Origin: Alphaproteobacteria bacterium
Lineage (GTDB): Bacteria; Pseudomonadota; Alphaproteobacteria; Caulobacterales; Aquidulcibacteraceae
DNA: 64,000 bases
Assembly: GCA_016124655.1 (NCBI GenBank)
Contig: WGNI01000015.1
Coordinates: forward strand, 1 to 64,000
Direction: 5' to 3'
Shown here: positions 26,330 to 36,619 of the stretch, one piece after another
Layout: every line of letters begins with the position of its first letter
Position numbering within the stretch: the first letter of the stretch is position 1
Translations under genes and position numbers: made by a program
Notes under the pieces: generated by a model
The model's database searches: none
Seen by the model: only the letters and a program-made list of their open reading frames with translations
Told to the model about the DNA's origin: nothing

Positions 26330-27133
26330 ATGAAAAGACAGAGGGGCCGTGGCCGCAAGCCCGGTGGGGGGCACCAGCCCAACCGGTCATTCGAGAGCCA
26401 AGGTCCAGAGATGAAGGTGCGGGGCCCGGCGTCCCACATCTACGAGAAATATACGCAGCTTGCGCGCGACGCCTCGTCCGCCGGCGACCGCGTGATGGCG
26501 GAAAACTGCCTGCAGCACGCTGAGCACTATTTTCGCGTCATGCGCGCGATGCAGCCGGCCTATGTGCCGGCGCCGCAATCGGACCGCTTTGGCTACGACC
26601 AAGACGATGACATCGATGACGATGTGAATGACGGCAGCGAAGGCGCCGACCAACCCGACATGGCGGCGGAAGACGGCCGCGAGGGCATGGAGAACGGCGA
26701 ACGGCAGGACAATCGCGACCGATACGGCCGCGGGCCGCGGCGCGGCCGGCGCGGACGGTTCCGGCCGGACGGCGATCGCCAATCCTATGGCGAGGGCGGA
26801 CGCGGCGAGTACCGCGAAGGCCAAGATCGGCGCGAAGCCTATGGCGACGATCGCCGCGAGCGGCGTGAAGATCGCGACAACCGGGAAGGTAGAGAGCCGC
26901 GCGAAGAGCGTGACTCCTCCGCGCGCGAGCATCAAAGCGAAGAGCGTGGCGATCGGCACGAGCGCGCAGAGCGCCCGGAGCGTTCGGAGCGCCCAGAGCG
27001 CGCAGAGCGACACGATCGCCAGGACCGTCCGGACCGTCCCGAGCGGCGTCCGCGCGGCGACCGGCGGCCCCGGGAACAGGACGATTCAGAGGGCTTCGGC
27101 GGTCAGGCTCCGGCGTTTCTCAGCACCGACTAA
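26330..27133 (+). CDS. DUF4167 domain protein with long Arg/Glu/Asp-rich tail
   Basis: A 267-residue protein. The first 80 residues form the DUF4167 domain: a basic start (MKRQRGRGRKPG), then VRGPASHIYEKYTQLARDAS, VMAENCLQHAEHYFRVM and YVPAP. The remainder is low-complexity and highly charged, with runs such as RRGRRGRFRPDG and repeated ERPER/DRPDR units. The basic RG-rich character suggests RNA binding or ribosome association, which is inference; the family is unassigned. An AGGTGA site precedes the ATG. The prmC-DUF4167-clpB order recurs in alphaproteobacteria. Confidence 0.88.
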   Translation: MKRQRGRGRKPGGGHQPNRSFESQGPEMKVRGPASHIYEKYTQLARDASSAGDRVMAENCLQHAEHYFRVMRAMQPAYVPAPQSDRFGYDQDDDIDDDVNDGSEGADQPDMAAEDGREGMENGERQDNRDRYGRGPRRGRRGRFRPDGDRQSYGEGGRGEYREGQDRREAYGDDRRERREDRDNREGREPREERDSSAREHQSEERGDRHERAERPERSERPERAERHDRQDRPDRPERRPRGDRRPREQDDSEGFGGQAPAFLSTD

Positions 27134-27150
27134 ACGCCGCACCCGGTCCA

Positions 27151-27178
27151 CTTGTGTGACATTCGCGCCACACCTACC
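27151..27178 (+). promoter_or_regulatory. Possible RpoH-type promoter before clpB
   Basis: CTTGTG and CCTACC lie 16 bases apart, about 60 bases before the clpB start. The -35 half fits the alphaproteobacterial heat-shock sigma pattern (CTTG), while the -10 half is a partial match. The guess leans on clpB being a usual RpoH target. Confidence 0.3.
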
Positions 27179-27239
27179 TGCTTAGGGAACAAGCGGGAGG
27201 CGGCGCGCGTCGCCTCGTCAACGACGCCGAGGCGAAGTT

Positions 27240-29819
<2,580 letters not shown>

Positions 29820-29840
29820 GCGGCGTAATGCTTGCACACA

Positions 29841-30233
29841 TCATGCGCGAAACACGATGCGTTTCGACAGCGTGAAATTGATCGCCATGCCCGAGAGCGA
29901 TCCGGCGGCCACCGCCAGGAAGGGGTGGTTCGCCGGCGCCGGGGCGAAGGCGGTCAACAGAGCGTACGTCGTGTAATTGACCGCGCCGCCGCTCAGATTG
30001 GCGAGCAGGAACGCGCCCCATTGCTTGAAGAAATTCTCTCTGCCGCGCACGCCGAAGGTGAACCGGCGGTTCATGAGAAAGGTTGTCGTCGCTGCCGCGA
30101 AGTAGGAGATGACGCGCCCGCCATATGGGCCGGCGAAGGGCGCTGCGACATGCAGCACGGCGACATCCACCACGTATCCAACCACGCCGGAGACCGCGAA
30201 CATGCCGATCTGGCGCAGCGTTTCGCGATTCAT
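29841..30233 (-). CDS. GtrA family membrane protein
   Basis: A 130-residue protein with four predicted helices, of the GtrA family. Such proteins are thought to help move polyprenyl-phosphate-linked sugars across the membrane. FAVSGVVGYVVDVAVLH and the conserved TTTFLMNRRFTFGVRG are visible, with SKRIVFRA at the end. It overlaps the upstream glycosyltransferase gene by four bases (ATGA), and GT2-GtrA pairs typically attach a sugar to undecaprenyl phosphate. It is the last gene of the tryptophanase-led run and converges on clpB. Confidence 0.88.
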   Translation of the reverse strand: MNRETLRQIGMFAVSGVVGYVVDVAVLHVAAPFAGPYGGRVISYFAAATTTFLMNRRFTFGVRGRENFFKQWGAFLLANLSGGAVNYTTYALLTAFAPAPANHPFLAVAAGSLSGMAINFTLSKRIVFRA

Positions 30234-31204
30234 GGCGCCGGGGCCTGCGGCGCGGACAAAGCGAGATAGGCAAGCCGGCGCGCTTCGCGCCGGCCCTTGG
30301 TGACGGTGTCCAGGATCAAGCCGCAGGTCAACGAGAAAAATCCCATCACCACAAGCGCGGTCGCCGCGACCCAGGTGGGCAGGCGCGGCACCAAGCCGGT
30401 GTTGAGATATTCTACGAGCACCGGCGCGGCAAAAATTGCTGCGATCGCAATCATCGCCGCGCCCAAGCCGCCAAAAAACTCCATCGGCCGTTCCTCGCGT
30501 ACGAGCCGGGCGATAAATCGGCCGATGCGAGCGCCGTCGCGCACGGTGCGCAGTTTGCTTGCGGAACCGGCTGGGCGCTCTTTGTAGGTGGTCTCGACCT
30601 CGCCGAACGGTGCGCCAATTTCGAGCGCATGGACGGTCAGCTCTGTTTCGACTTCAAAGCCGCGCGAGAGCGCTGGAAAGCTCTTGACGAAGCGCCGCGT
30701 CATGACGCGATAGCCGGAGAGCATGTCCTTGAGATCGGCGCCGAAGACACCGGCGATGACGGAGGTCAGCACGCGATTGCCGAATTGATGGCCGGGCCGG
30801 TATGCGGCGTCGGAGGCGTGACGGCGAGCGCCCACGACCATGTCGAGCCTCTCGGCAAGCAAATGATGGATCAAGCTGGGCGCGGCGGCGGCGTCATAGG
30901 TGTCGTCGCCGTCCACCATCACATACAGATCAGCCTCTACGTCCGACAGCATGCGGCGCACGACATTGCCTTTGCCGCGCCTCGTTTCGGTGCGCACGAT
31001 CGCGCCGGAGGCGGCGGCGATGTCCGCGGTTTTGTCCGTAGAGGCGTTGTCGTAAACGTAGATGTCGGCGTGCGGCAGCGCGCGGCGAAAGTCGCGCACG
31101 ACCGCGCCGATGGCCGCCGCTTCGTTGAAGCACGGCGCCAGCACCGCGATGCGCAAGGGTGACGCCGCGGGCGCATTCTCGTTGGATGGCGAGAGCGCCG
31201 CCAT
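30230..31204 (-). CDS. GT2 glycosyltransferase, dolichyl-phosphate-mannose synthase-like
   Basis: A 324-residue GT-A fold enzyme. The nucleotide-sugar site appears as VLAPCFNEAAAIGAVV, then VYDNASTDKTADIAA, and the metal-binding DGDDTYDA. An acceptor-side segment reads MLSGYRVMTRRFVKSFP. Two C-terminal transmembrane helices anchor it, as in DPM1-like synthases that load polyprenyl phosphate. The ATG overlaps the stop of the upstream thioesterase gene (TGATG). The much longer open frame upstream is only a shadow of that gene. Sugar and acceptor are unknown. Confidence 0.9.
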   Translation of the reverse strand: MAALSPSNENAPAASPLRIAVLAPCFNEAAAIGAVVRDFRRALPHADIYVYDNASTDKTADIAAASGAIVRTETRRGKGNVVRRMLSDVEADLYVMVDGDDTYDAAAAPSLIHHLLAERLDMVVGARRHASDAAYRPGHQFGNRVLTSVIAGVFGADLKDMLSGYRVMTRRFVKSFPALSRGFEVETELTVHALEIGAPFGEVETTYKERPAGSASKLRTVRDGARIGRFIARLVREERPMEFFGGLGAAMIAIAAIFAAPVLVEYLNTGLVPRLPTWVAATALVVMGFFSLTCGLILDTVTKGRREARRLAYLALSAPQAPAP

Positions 31205-31599
31205 CAGACGCCGAGCGCCATTTGCGTTTGAATGACAAGCGCCACGGGTTTTCCGTCTTCCGTGCGGATTGCGGTTTGCCAAACGCTGGTGCGCTTGCCG
31301 CGATGAATGGGCGTGGTCTCGCCGATTACGGTTGCGCCTCGCGGCGCGGCGCCGAGAAAGTTGGTCTTGCTTTCCAGCGTGGTCGTACCTTTGGCCCCTG
31401 CGGGCAAGGCGAGAAATCCAGCGATGGCGCCGAGGCTGTCTGCGAACGCCATGCTGGCCCCGCCGTGGAGAATGGCGCCTGCGGTGCACAGATCATCGCG
31501 CACAACCAAGCGGCCCACCACGCGCTCTGCGCTGGCCTCCACAATCTCCACGCCCATGGCCTTGGCGAACGGCATGGCGCCGGCGTCGAACTGGGTCAC
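31204..31599 (-). CDS. PaaI-type hotdog thioesterase
   Basis: A 131-residue hotdog-fold protein that probably hydrolyses an acyl-CoA or aryl-CoA. HGGASMAFADSLGAIAGF is the hotdog helix with the catalytic-type aspartate, followed by TTLESKTNFLGAAPRG and KRTSVWQTAI. The start is GTG overlapping the transporter stop (GTGA); the longer frame upstream lies inside the transporter gene. The gene sits between a DMT transporter and a GT2 enzyme, so its physiological substrate is unclear. Aromatic thioesters would fit the tryptophanase upstream, but this is inference. Confidence 0.85.
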   Translation of the reverse strand: MTQFDAGAMPFAKAMGVEIVEASAERVVGRLVVRDDLCTAGAILHGGASMAFADSLGAIAGFLALPAGAKGTTTLESKTNFLGAAPRGATVIGETTPIHRGKRTSVWQTAIRTEDGKPVALVIQTQMALGV

Positions 31600-32477
31600 G
31601 GATGGTTCTCCATCGGCGCAACGATACGGCGCGCCTGCCAGGCAGACCAGAGGCATGCCGCCATGATCACCGCAGCGCCGGCGAAGATTTCCGGCCGCGG
31701 CGTTTCTCGAAAGACGACATAGCCGAGAATGCTGGCCCACAGCAATTCGGTGTAGTGCACCGGCGCGAGACGCTGTGCTTCCGCTGCCGCATAGGCGCGC
31801 GCCACCAGATACATGCCCGAAGCGCCCAAGGCGCCCATCAGCATGAAGACCGGCCAATCGGCCCAGCGCGGCGGCGGCGCAAACGCGAGCGTTGGGCCCA
31901 AGACGATCAAGCCGGGAAGCAATGTCGCCAACAGGCCGACGATCGGCGCGCCATCGGTGCGGGCGCGTGCGCGCATGAGCGCCACTGCAACCGCAAACGT
32001 CGTGGCGGATACGATTACCGCCGCAATGCCCAAGGCGTGCCGCGGATCCTGCTCAAAGCTCGGTGCGCCGCGCGTGGCGATCAGGACGCCGGCAAAACCA
32101 AGCGCGATGGCGGCGAAGCTCGTTGCGCGCACGGGTTCGCCGACGATCGCGGCGGCGGCGAACGGCACCAGCAGAGGATAGACGAACGAATACGCCACCG
32201 CCTCGGCAAAGGGCAGGACTGTGAGGCTCCAGAAGAACGTCACTGCGGAAATGGCGATGACAAGGCCGCGCAGCGCGTGGGCGCGCCACATGTCAAGCGT
32301 GATCGCTGGGCTTCCCGCGCGCGTCCAAATCGCAAACGCGAACACCGCGCCAAAGACGTAGCGCCCCAGCGTCACGATCAGGGTGTGATTGGTCTCGGAC
32401 GCGAACTTGATGGTCGCGTCCATCGCCGACAGCAGCGCAATCCCGCCGAGCAGGATGAGAAAGGGCGAGAGGCGCAC
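31596..32477 (-). CDS. DMT superfamily transporter (EamA)
   Basis: A 293-residue inner-membrane protein with ten predicted helices in two EamA repeats. The first repeat includes SAMDATIKFASETNHTLIVTLGRYVFGAVF and AEAVAYSFVYPLLVPFAAA; the second ends with APVHYTELLWASILGYVVF. Family members export amino acids, metabolites or drugs. The start is GTG, two bases after the tryptophanase stop, so the two genes are very probably coexpressed. Movement of tryptophan, indole or a related product is a reasonable but unproved role. Confidence 0.88.
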   Translation of the reverse strand: MRLSPFLILLGGIALLSAMDATIKFASETNHTLIVTLGRYVFGAVFAFAIWTRAGSPAITLDMWRAHALRGLVIAISAVTFFWSLTVLPFAEAVAYSFVYPLLVPFAAAAIVGEPVRATSFAAIALGFAGVLIATRGAPSFEQDPRHALGIAAVIVSATTFAVAVALMRARARTDGAPIVGLLATLLPGLIVLGPTLAFAPPPRWADWPVFMLMGALGASGMYLVARAYAAAEAQRLAPVHYTELLWASILGYVVFRETPRPEIFAGAAVIMAACLWSAWQARRIVAPMENHP

Positions 32478-32479
32478 GT

Positions 32480-33850
32480 TCAGTCCGAGACAAAGGCGAA
32501 GCGCGCGGTGAAGTGGCGGAGCGCCTTGGGCTCCTGCGTGATGCGCATGCCGCGGAGGCCCTCGCGGCGTTCATGCACGGCGATGATGGTTTCGATCAGA
32601 TAGTCGGCATGGCTTTGGGTGTAGACGCGCCGCGGCATGGCGAGGCGAACGAGCTCCAGCGCGGCCGGCTGCTCTGAGCCGTCGGGTTTGCGGCCGAACA
32701 TCACAGTGCCGATCTCGCAGCCGCGCACGCCGCCTTCTTCGTACAGCGCGACCGCCAGCGATTGTCCGGGATAGCGCAGCGGGGGAATGTGCGGGAGCAT
32801 CGCCTTGGCGTCGAGAAACACGGCGTGACCGCCGACAGGTTCAACAATCGGAACGCCGGCGGCGATCAGCCGCTCGCCGATATATTCGTTCGCGCGGATG
32901 CGGTAGCGCAGGTAGTCTTCATCCACGATCTCGCTCAAGCCTTGGGCGAGCGCTTCAAGATCGCGGCCCGCCAGGCCGCCATACGTGGGAAAGCCCTCCG
33001 TCAGAATGAGACGCGCGCGGGCGGCTTCGGCCAGCGCATCGTCGTTCAACGCCAGCCAGCCGCCGATATTGCCGAACGCGTCCTTCTTCGCCGACATCGT
33101 CATGCCTTCGGCGCAGGAGAAGATGTCGCGCACGATATCGGGAATGGCGCGATCGTGCTGGCCGGGTTCGCGGGTCTTGATGAACCAGGCGTTTTCGGCA
33201 AAGCGGCAACCGTCGATGATGAAGGGCTTTGCGTATTTTCGTGCGATCGCTGCTGCTGCATGAATGTTGGCGAGGCTTGCGGGCTGGCCGCCGCCGGCAT
33301 TGTTGGTGATCGTCATCATCACGCACGGCACGCGATGGCCATCGCGTTTCAGCGTGTCCTCCAAGCGTGCGAGATCCATGTCGCCTTTGAAGGGCAGACG
33401 CGCGCGGGGATCGCGCGCCGCGTCCGGCAAGAGATCGAGCGCCTCGGCGCCGGTGGCTTCGATGTTGCCGCGCGTGGTGTCGAAATGCGTGTTAGACGGC
33501 ACGAGCTTGCCGGGACCGCCAATCAGAGAAAACAGGATCGCCTCGGCCGCACGGCCCTGATGCGTGGGGATGACGTGGCGAAACGGCATGAGCGCTTTCA
33601 CCGCCGCCTCGAAGCGCTCGAAGGAGGGCGAGCCGGCATAGGATTCATCGCCGCGCTGAAGGGCCGCCCATTGTTCGGCGCTCATCGCGGCGGCGCCGGA
33701 ATCGGTCAACAGATCGATCAGCACGTCGCGCGAAGGGATGGCAAACAGATTGTACGCCGCGCGTTCGAGGATTGCGGTCCGTTCGGCATGCGTGGTCATG
33801 CGGATCGGCTCGACGGCCTTGATCCGGAACGGCTCGATGATCGTTTTCAA
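32480..33850 (-). CDS. tnaA: Tryptophanase (tryptophan indole-lyase)
   Basis: A 456-residue PLP enzyme splitting tryptophan into indole, pyruvate and ammonia. PLP lysine 256 is in MSAKKDAFGNIGG; PTHQGRAAE and DGCRFAENAWFIKTRE are family marks. Many segments look like tyrosine phenol-lyase (AGVPIVEPVGGHAVFLDA), yet three known discriminating positions are tryptophanase-like. They are Asp124 where phenol-lyase has Thr, Ile380 where it has the phenol-binding Arg, and His446 where it has Phe. The start is TTG 8 bases after GGGGGAGG. No tnaC leader peptide or tnaB permease is nearby. It heads a five-gene minus-strand run. Confidence 0.92.
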   Translation of the reverse strand: MKTIIEPFRIKAVEPIRMTTHAERTAILERAAYNLFAIPSRDVLIDLLTDSGAAAMSAEQWAALQRGDESYAGSPSFERFEAAVKALMPFRHVIPTHQGRAAEAILFSLIGGPGKLVPSNTHFDTTRGNIEATGAEALDLLPDAARDPRARLPFKGDMDLARLEDTLKRDGHRVPCVMMTITNNAGGGQPASLANIHAAAAIARKYAKPFIIDGCRFAENAWFIKTREPGQHDRAIPDIVRDIFSCAEGMTMSAKKDAFGNIGGWLALNDDALAEAARARLILTEGFPTYGGLAGRDLEALAQGLSEIVDEDYLRYRIRANEYIGERLIAAGVPIVEPVGGHAVFLDAKAMLPHIPPLRYPGQSLAVALYEEGGVRGCEIGTVMFGRKPDGSEQPAALELVRLAMPRRVYTQSHADYLIETIIAVHERREGLRGMRITQEPKALRHFTARFAFVSD

Positions 33851-33922
33851 GGCCTGAGCCTCCCCCTCCAAGCATAGGCCGCGCGCACGCGAAACGCGAG
33901 CGGGCGGGCGCGGATGCGGCGC

Positions 33923-33951
33923 TTGGGCCGGGCGGTCAAAGCGTCTATACA
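33923..33951 (+). promoter_or_regulatory. Candidate promoter for acyl-CoA dehydrogenase gene
   Basis: TTGGGC and TATACA are spaced by 17 bases, with the -10 box about 20 bases before the ATG. Both hexamers are partial consensus matches, found by eye in the divergent gap to tnaA. Confidence 0.4.
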
Positions 33952-33972
33952 CCCGGCGCAAGGATCGCTCGT

Positions 33973-35115
33973 ATGCCGTTTGACCTCACCGAAGACCAGA
34001 CCCTGATCGTCGATACCGCCGCGGCGTTCGCCACTGAACGCCTCCGCCCCAACGCTGCGCGCTGGGAAGAGGAGGGGTCGCTGGATCGCGGCGTGCTGCA
34101 GGAGATGGCCGCGCTCGGGTTTGCCGGCATCTATGTGCGCGACGATGTGGGCGGGGCCGGGCTCGGGCGGCTCGATGCGGCGCTGATCTTTGAGCAATTG
34201 TCGCGTGGATGCGTGTCCCATGCGTCGTTCGTGTCGATCCACAATATGTGCTCGTGGATGATCGATTGCTTCGCCAGCGATGAGCAGAGACGGAAATATT
34301 TGCCAAAACTCGCAAGCATGGACCTGATCGCGTCGTACTGCCTCACCGAGCCGAACGCGGGATCAGACGCCGCGAGCTTGCGCACGAGCGCCAAGCCCGA
34401 CGGGAACTCACATTATGTGCTGAACGGCTCCAAGGCGTTCATCTCCGGCGGCGGGTTCTCCGACGTTTATGTCGTGATGGCGCGGACCGGCGGCGACGGC
34501 GCGGGCGGGGTCTCGACGTTTGTGGTCGAGAATGGAACGCCAGGGCTATCGTTCGGCAAGAACGAACGCAAGATGGGCTGGAAGGCGCAGCCCACCGCGC
34601 AAGTGATTTTCGAGGATTGCCGGGTGCCGGCTGAAAATCGCATCGGCCCTGAGGGCGATGGGTTCAAGTTTGCGATGCGCGGGCTCGATGGCGGGCGCCT
34701 TAATATCGCGGCGTGCTCTCTGGGCGGCGCGCAAGATGCGTTCGACAGAGCGATCGCTTACGCCAAGGACCGCAAGCAATTCGGCAAGGCGCTCGCGGAT
34801 TTCCAAGCCACGCAGTTCAAGCTTGCCGACATGGAGACCGAACTGCAGGCGGGCCGCGCGATTTTGTATGAAGCGGCGCGGCGGCTTGATGCGAAGGATC
34901 CCCACGCCACGAAATTCTGCGCGATGGCGAAGCGGCTCGTGACGGATATGGGGTTCAAGGTCGCCAATGACGCGCTGCAGATTCATGGCGGATATGGCTA
35001 TCTCGCGGACTATGAGGTTGAACGCATCGTGCGGGATTTGCGGGTGCATCAGATCCTTGAAGGCGCCAACGAGATCATGCGCGTGATCATCGCGCGCGAG
35101 CTGTTGCGCGCTTAG
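33973..35115 (+). CDS. Acyl-CoA dehydrogenase, isobutyryl-CoA dehydrogenase-like
   Basis: A 380-residue FAD enzyme. The signatures are YCLTEPNAGSDAASLRT and QIHGGYGYLADYEVERIVRDL, with the catalytic glutamate in HQILEGANEIMRVI near residue 366. The start LTEDQTLIVDTAAAFATERL and the segment SIHNMCSWMIDCF resemble isobutyryl-CoA dehydrogenase of valine breakdown. The 3-hydroxyisobutyryl-CoA hydrolase gene 1.5 kb downstream supports that. It would deliver electrons to electron-transfer flavoprotein. The GATCGCTCGT leader has only a weak AAGGA site further up. Confidence 0.88.
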   Translation: MPFDLTEDQTLIVDTAAAFATERLRPNAARWEEEGSLDRGVLQEMAALGFAGIYVRDDVGGAGLGRLDAALIFEQLSRGCVSHASFVSIHNMCSWMIDCFASDEQRRKYLPKLASMDLIASYCLTEPNAGSDAASLRTSAKPDGNSHYVLNGSKAFISGGGFSDVYVVMARTGGDGAGGVSTFVVENGTPGLSFGKNERKMGWKAQPTAQVIFEDCRVPAENRIGPEGDGFKFAMRGLDGGRLNIAACSLGGAQDAFDRAIAYAKDRKQFGKALADFQATQFKLADMETELQAGRAILYEAARRLDAKDPHATKFCAMAKRLVTDMGFKVANDALQIHGGYGYLADYEVERIVRDLRVHQILEGANEIMRVIIARELLRA

Positions 35116-35135
35116 GCGGCATCGGGAGAGGCGGG

Positions 35136-35525
35136 ATGATTCTACGCGGCGCGGGTTTCGGATTTGCGCTTTGGCTGGCGGCGACGCTGGCGTTTCGATT
35201 CTATGGGCACGTGTTTTTCTATCCGGATGAGCGGCTGCAATTGATGCTGCTGATCGGCGCTCCAATCGCCATGATGGTGTTGACGGCGCTACTGTTGCGC
35301 TTGATCGCGGAAGCGCGCGGGGACGAGGCGGAAGCCGCGATCGCCTTGGCGTTCCCCGGCATGGCGATGGATGTTTTCGTCGTCACCAATTTTGCGCAAG
35401 TTTTTCCCAATCTGGATCAGTCCTTGAGCGAAGCGTTCGCGGGGCTGATGCTGGCGTGCTACGCGGCGGTCATCTTCACTGGATTGATGCTCACGCAGCT
35501 TGCGCCGCAGGATGAGCGGCTGTGA
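35136..35525 (+). CDS. DUF5367-like small membrane protein
   Basis: A 129-residue protein with four predicted helices, resembling the DUF5367 family. Hydrophobic segments are GFGFALWLAATLAFRF, LMLLIGAPIAMMVLTALLL, a central PGMAMDVFVVTNFAQVFPN, and LMLACYAAVIFTGLML. The polar FYPDERLQ loop and the PN segment after helix three are characteristic. Function is unknown. GGGAGAGG precedes the ATG, and the stop overlaps the next start (TGATG), so it is coupled to the glycerophosphodiesterase gene. Confidence 0.75.
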   Translation: MILRGAGFGFALWLAATLAFRFYGHVFFYPDERLQLMLLIGAPIAMMVLTALLLRLIAEARGDEAEAAIALAFPGMAMDVFVVTNFAQVFPNLDQSLSEAFAGLMLACYAAVIFTGLMLTQLAPQDERL

Positions 35526-36610
35526 TGCGCAGGCGCGCATTTCTTGCGGCCGCCGCCGGCGCTGCGGGGTGCAGCGCTTTGCCGGAGGTGGCCATGCCTG
35601 TTCTCGACTTGCCGGAGATCGGTGCGCGAAGGCCGATGATCATCGCCCATCGCGGCGCCAGCGGAGAACGGCCTGAGCACACCGCAGCGGCGTATCGTCT
35701 GGCGATTGCGCAACGCGCCGATCTGATCGAGCCGGATCTCGTTGTGTCCAAGGACGGCGTGCTGGTTTGCCGCCACGAGAATGAAATCTCCGAGACGACA
35801 GATGTGGCGGGGCGCCCGGAGTTCGCCGCGCGGCGGACCACGAAAACCATCGATGGCGCAAACATCACCGGGTGGTTCACGGAAGATTTCACGCTGGCGG
35901 AATTGAAGACGCTGCGCTGCAAGGAGCGCTTGCCGCAAATCCGGCCGTCGAACGCCTTCTTTGACGGGCAGGAGCAAATCCTCACCCTGGAGGAAGCGCT
36001 GCGCATCGCGCACGAGGGCGGCGTCGGACTGTGCCCCGAACTGAAGCATCCGAGCTTCTTTCAATCGCTGGGCACGGACGTCACGGACATCTTTGACGAG
36101 ACCGTGCGGTCGTGGCGGCGCCGGTTCGCCAGCCCGCGCATCTTTGTGCAGTGCTTTGAAACCGAGCCATTGCGGCGTCTGTCGCGATTGAGCGCCTTCG
36201 CCAGCACGCGCTCGGTGCAATTGATCGCCGCCGACGGCGGGCCAGCGGATGCGCCGCACCTGCTTTACGCGGCGATGTTGAGCGACCAGGGACTGGCCGA
36301 TATCGCGCGCTACGCCGGCATTATCGGCGTCGAGAAGTCGCTGATCGCGCCTCGCGATCCCGCAGGCCGGTCACTGCAGCCGACGGACCTTGTCGAGCGG
36401 GCGCACAGCGCGGGATTGCGGGTGTTCGCCTGGACGTTTCGTGCGGAGAATTATTTCCTTCCCTCGGAATTGCGGCGCGGCGAGTCGGACGCGCCGGACT
36501 ATCTGCGCACGCGCGGGGACCTGGAGGCTGAGTTGCTGCAATTCGCGGATCTTGGCGTCGATGGCGTGTTTACGGATTTCACCGCGCCGGCGGCCGCGGT
36601 GTTGCGATAG
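35525..36610 (+). CDS. Glycerophosphodiester phosphodiesterase (GlpQ-type), exported
   Basis: A 361-residue exported enzyme releasing an alcohol and glycerol 3-phosphate from glycerophosphodiesters. The N-terminus MRRRAFLAAAAGAAGCSALP looks like a Tat signal with a possible lipidation cysteine at 16, though the lipobox is not canonical. The catalytic region has IAHRGASGERPEHT, then LIEPDLVVSKDGVLVCRHE, and later GLCPELKHPSFF, all GlpQ-type. The C-terminus has RVFAWTFRAENYF and DLGVDGVFTDF. Its position between two valine-degradation genes has no obvious metabolic reason. Confidence 0.9.
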   Translation: MRRRAFLAAAAGAAGCSALPEVAMPVLDLPEIGARRPMIIAHRGASGERPEHTAAAYRLAIAQRADLIEPDLVVSKDGVLVCRHENEISETTDVAGRPEFAARRTTKTIDGANITGWFTEDFTLAELKTLRCKERLPQIRPSNAFFDGQEQILTLEEALRIAHEGGVGLCPELKHPSFFQSLGTDVTDIFDETVRSWRRRFASPRIFVQCFETEPLRRLSRLSAFASTRSVQLIAADGGPADAPHLLYAAMLSDQGLADIARYAGIIGVEKSLIAPRDPAGRSLQPTDLVERAHSAGLRVFAWTFRAENYFLPSELRRGESDAPDYLRTRGDLEAELLQFADLGVDGVFTDFTAPAAAVLR

Positions 36611-36619
36611 GGGGCGGCG

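Noticed and set aside
25992-26330. 112-codon plus-strand frame before the DUF4167 gene
   Set aside because: It starts at TTG without a ribosome site, has no family features, and another frame is equally open over the same stretch.
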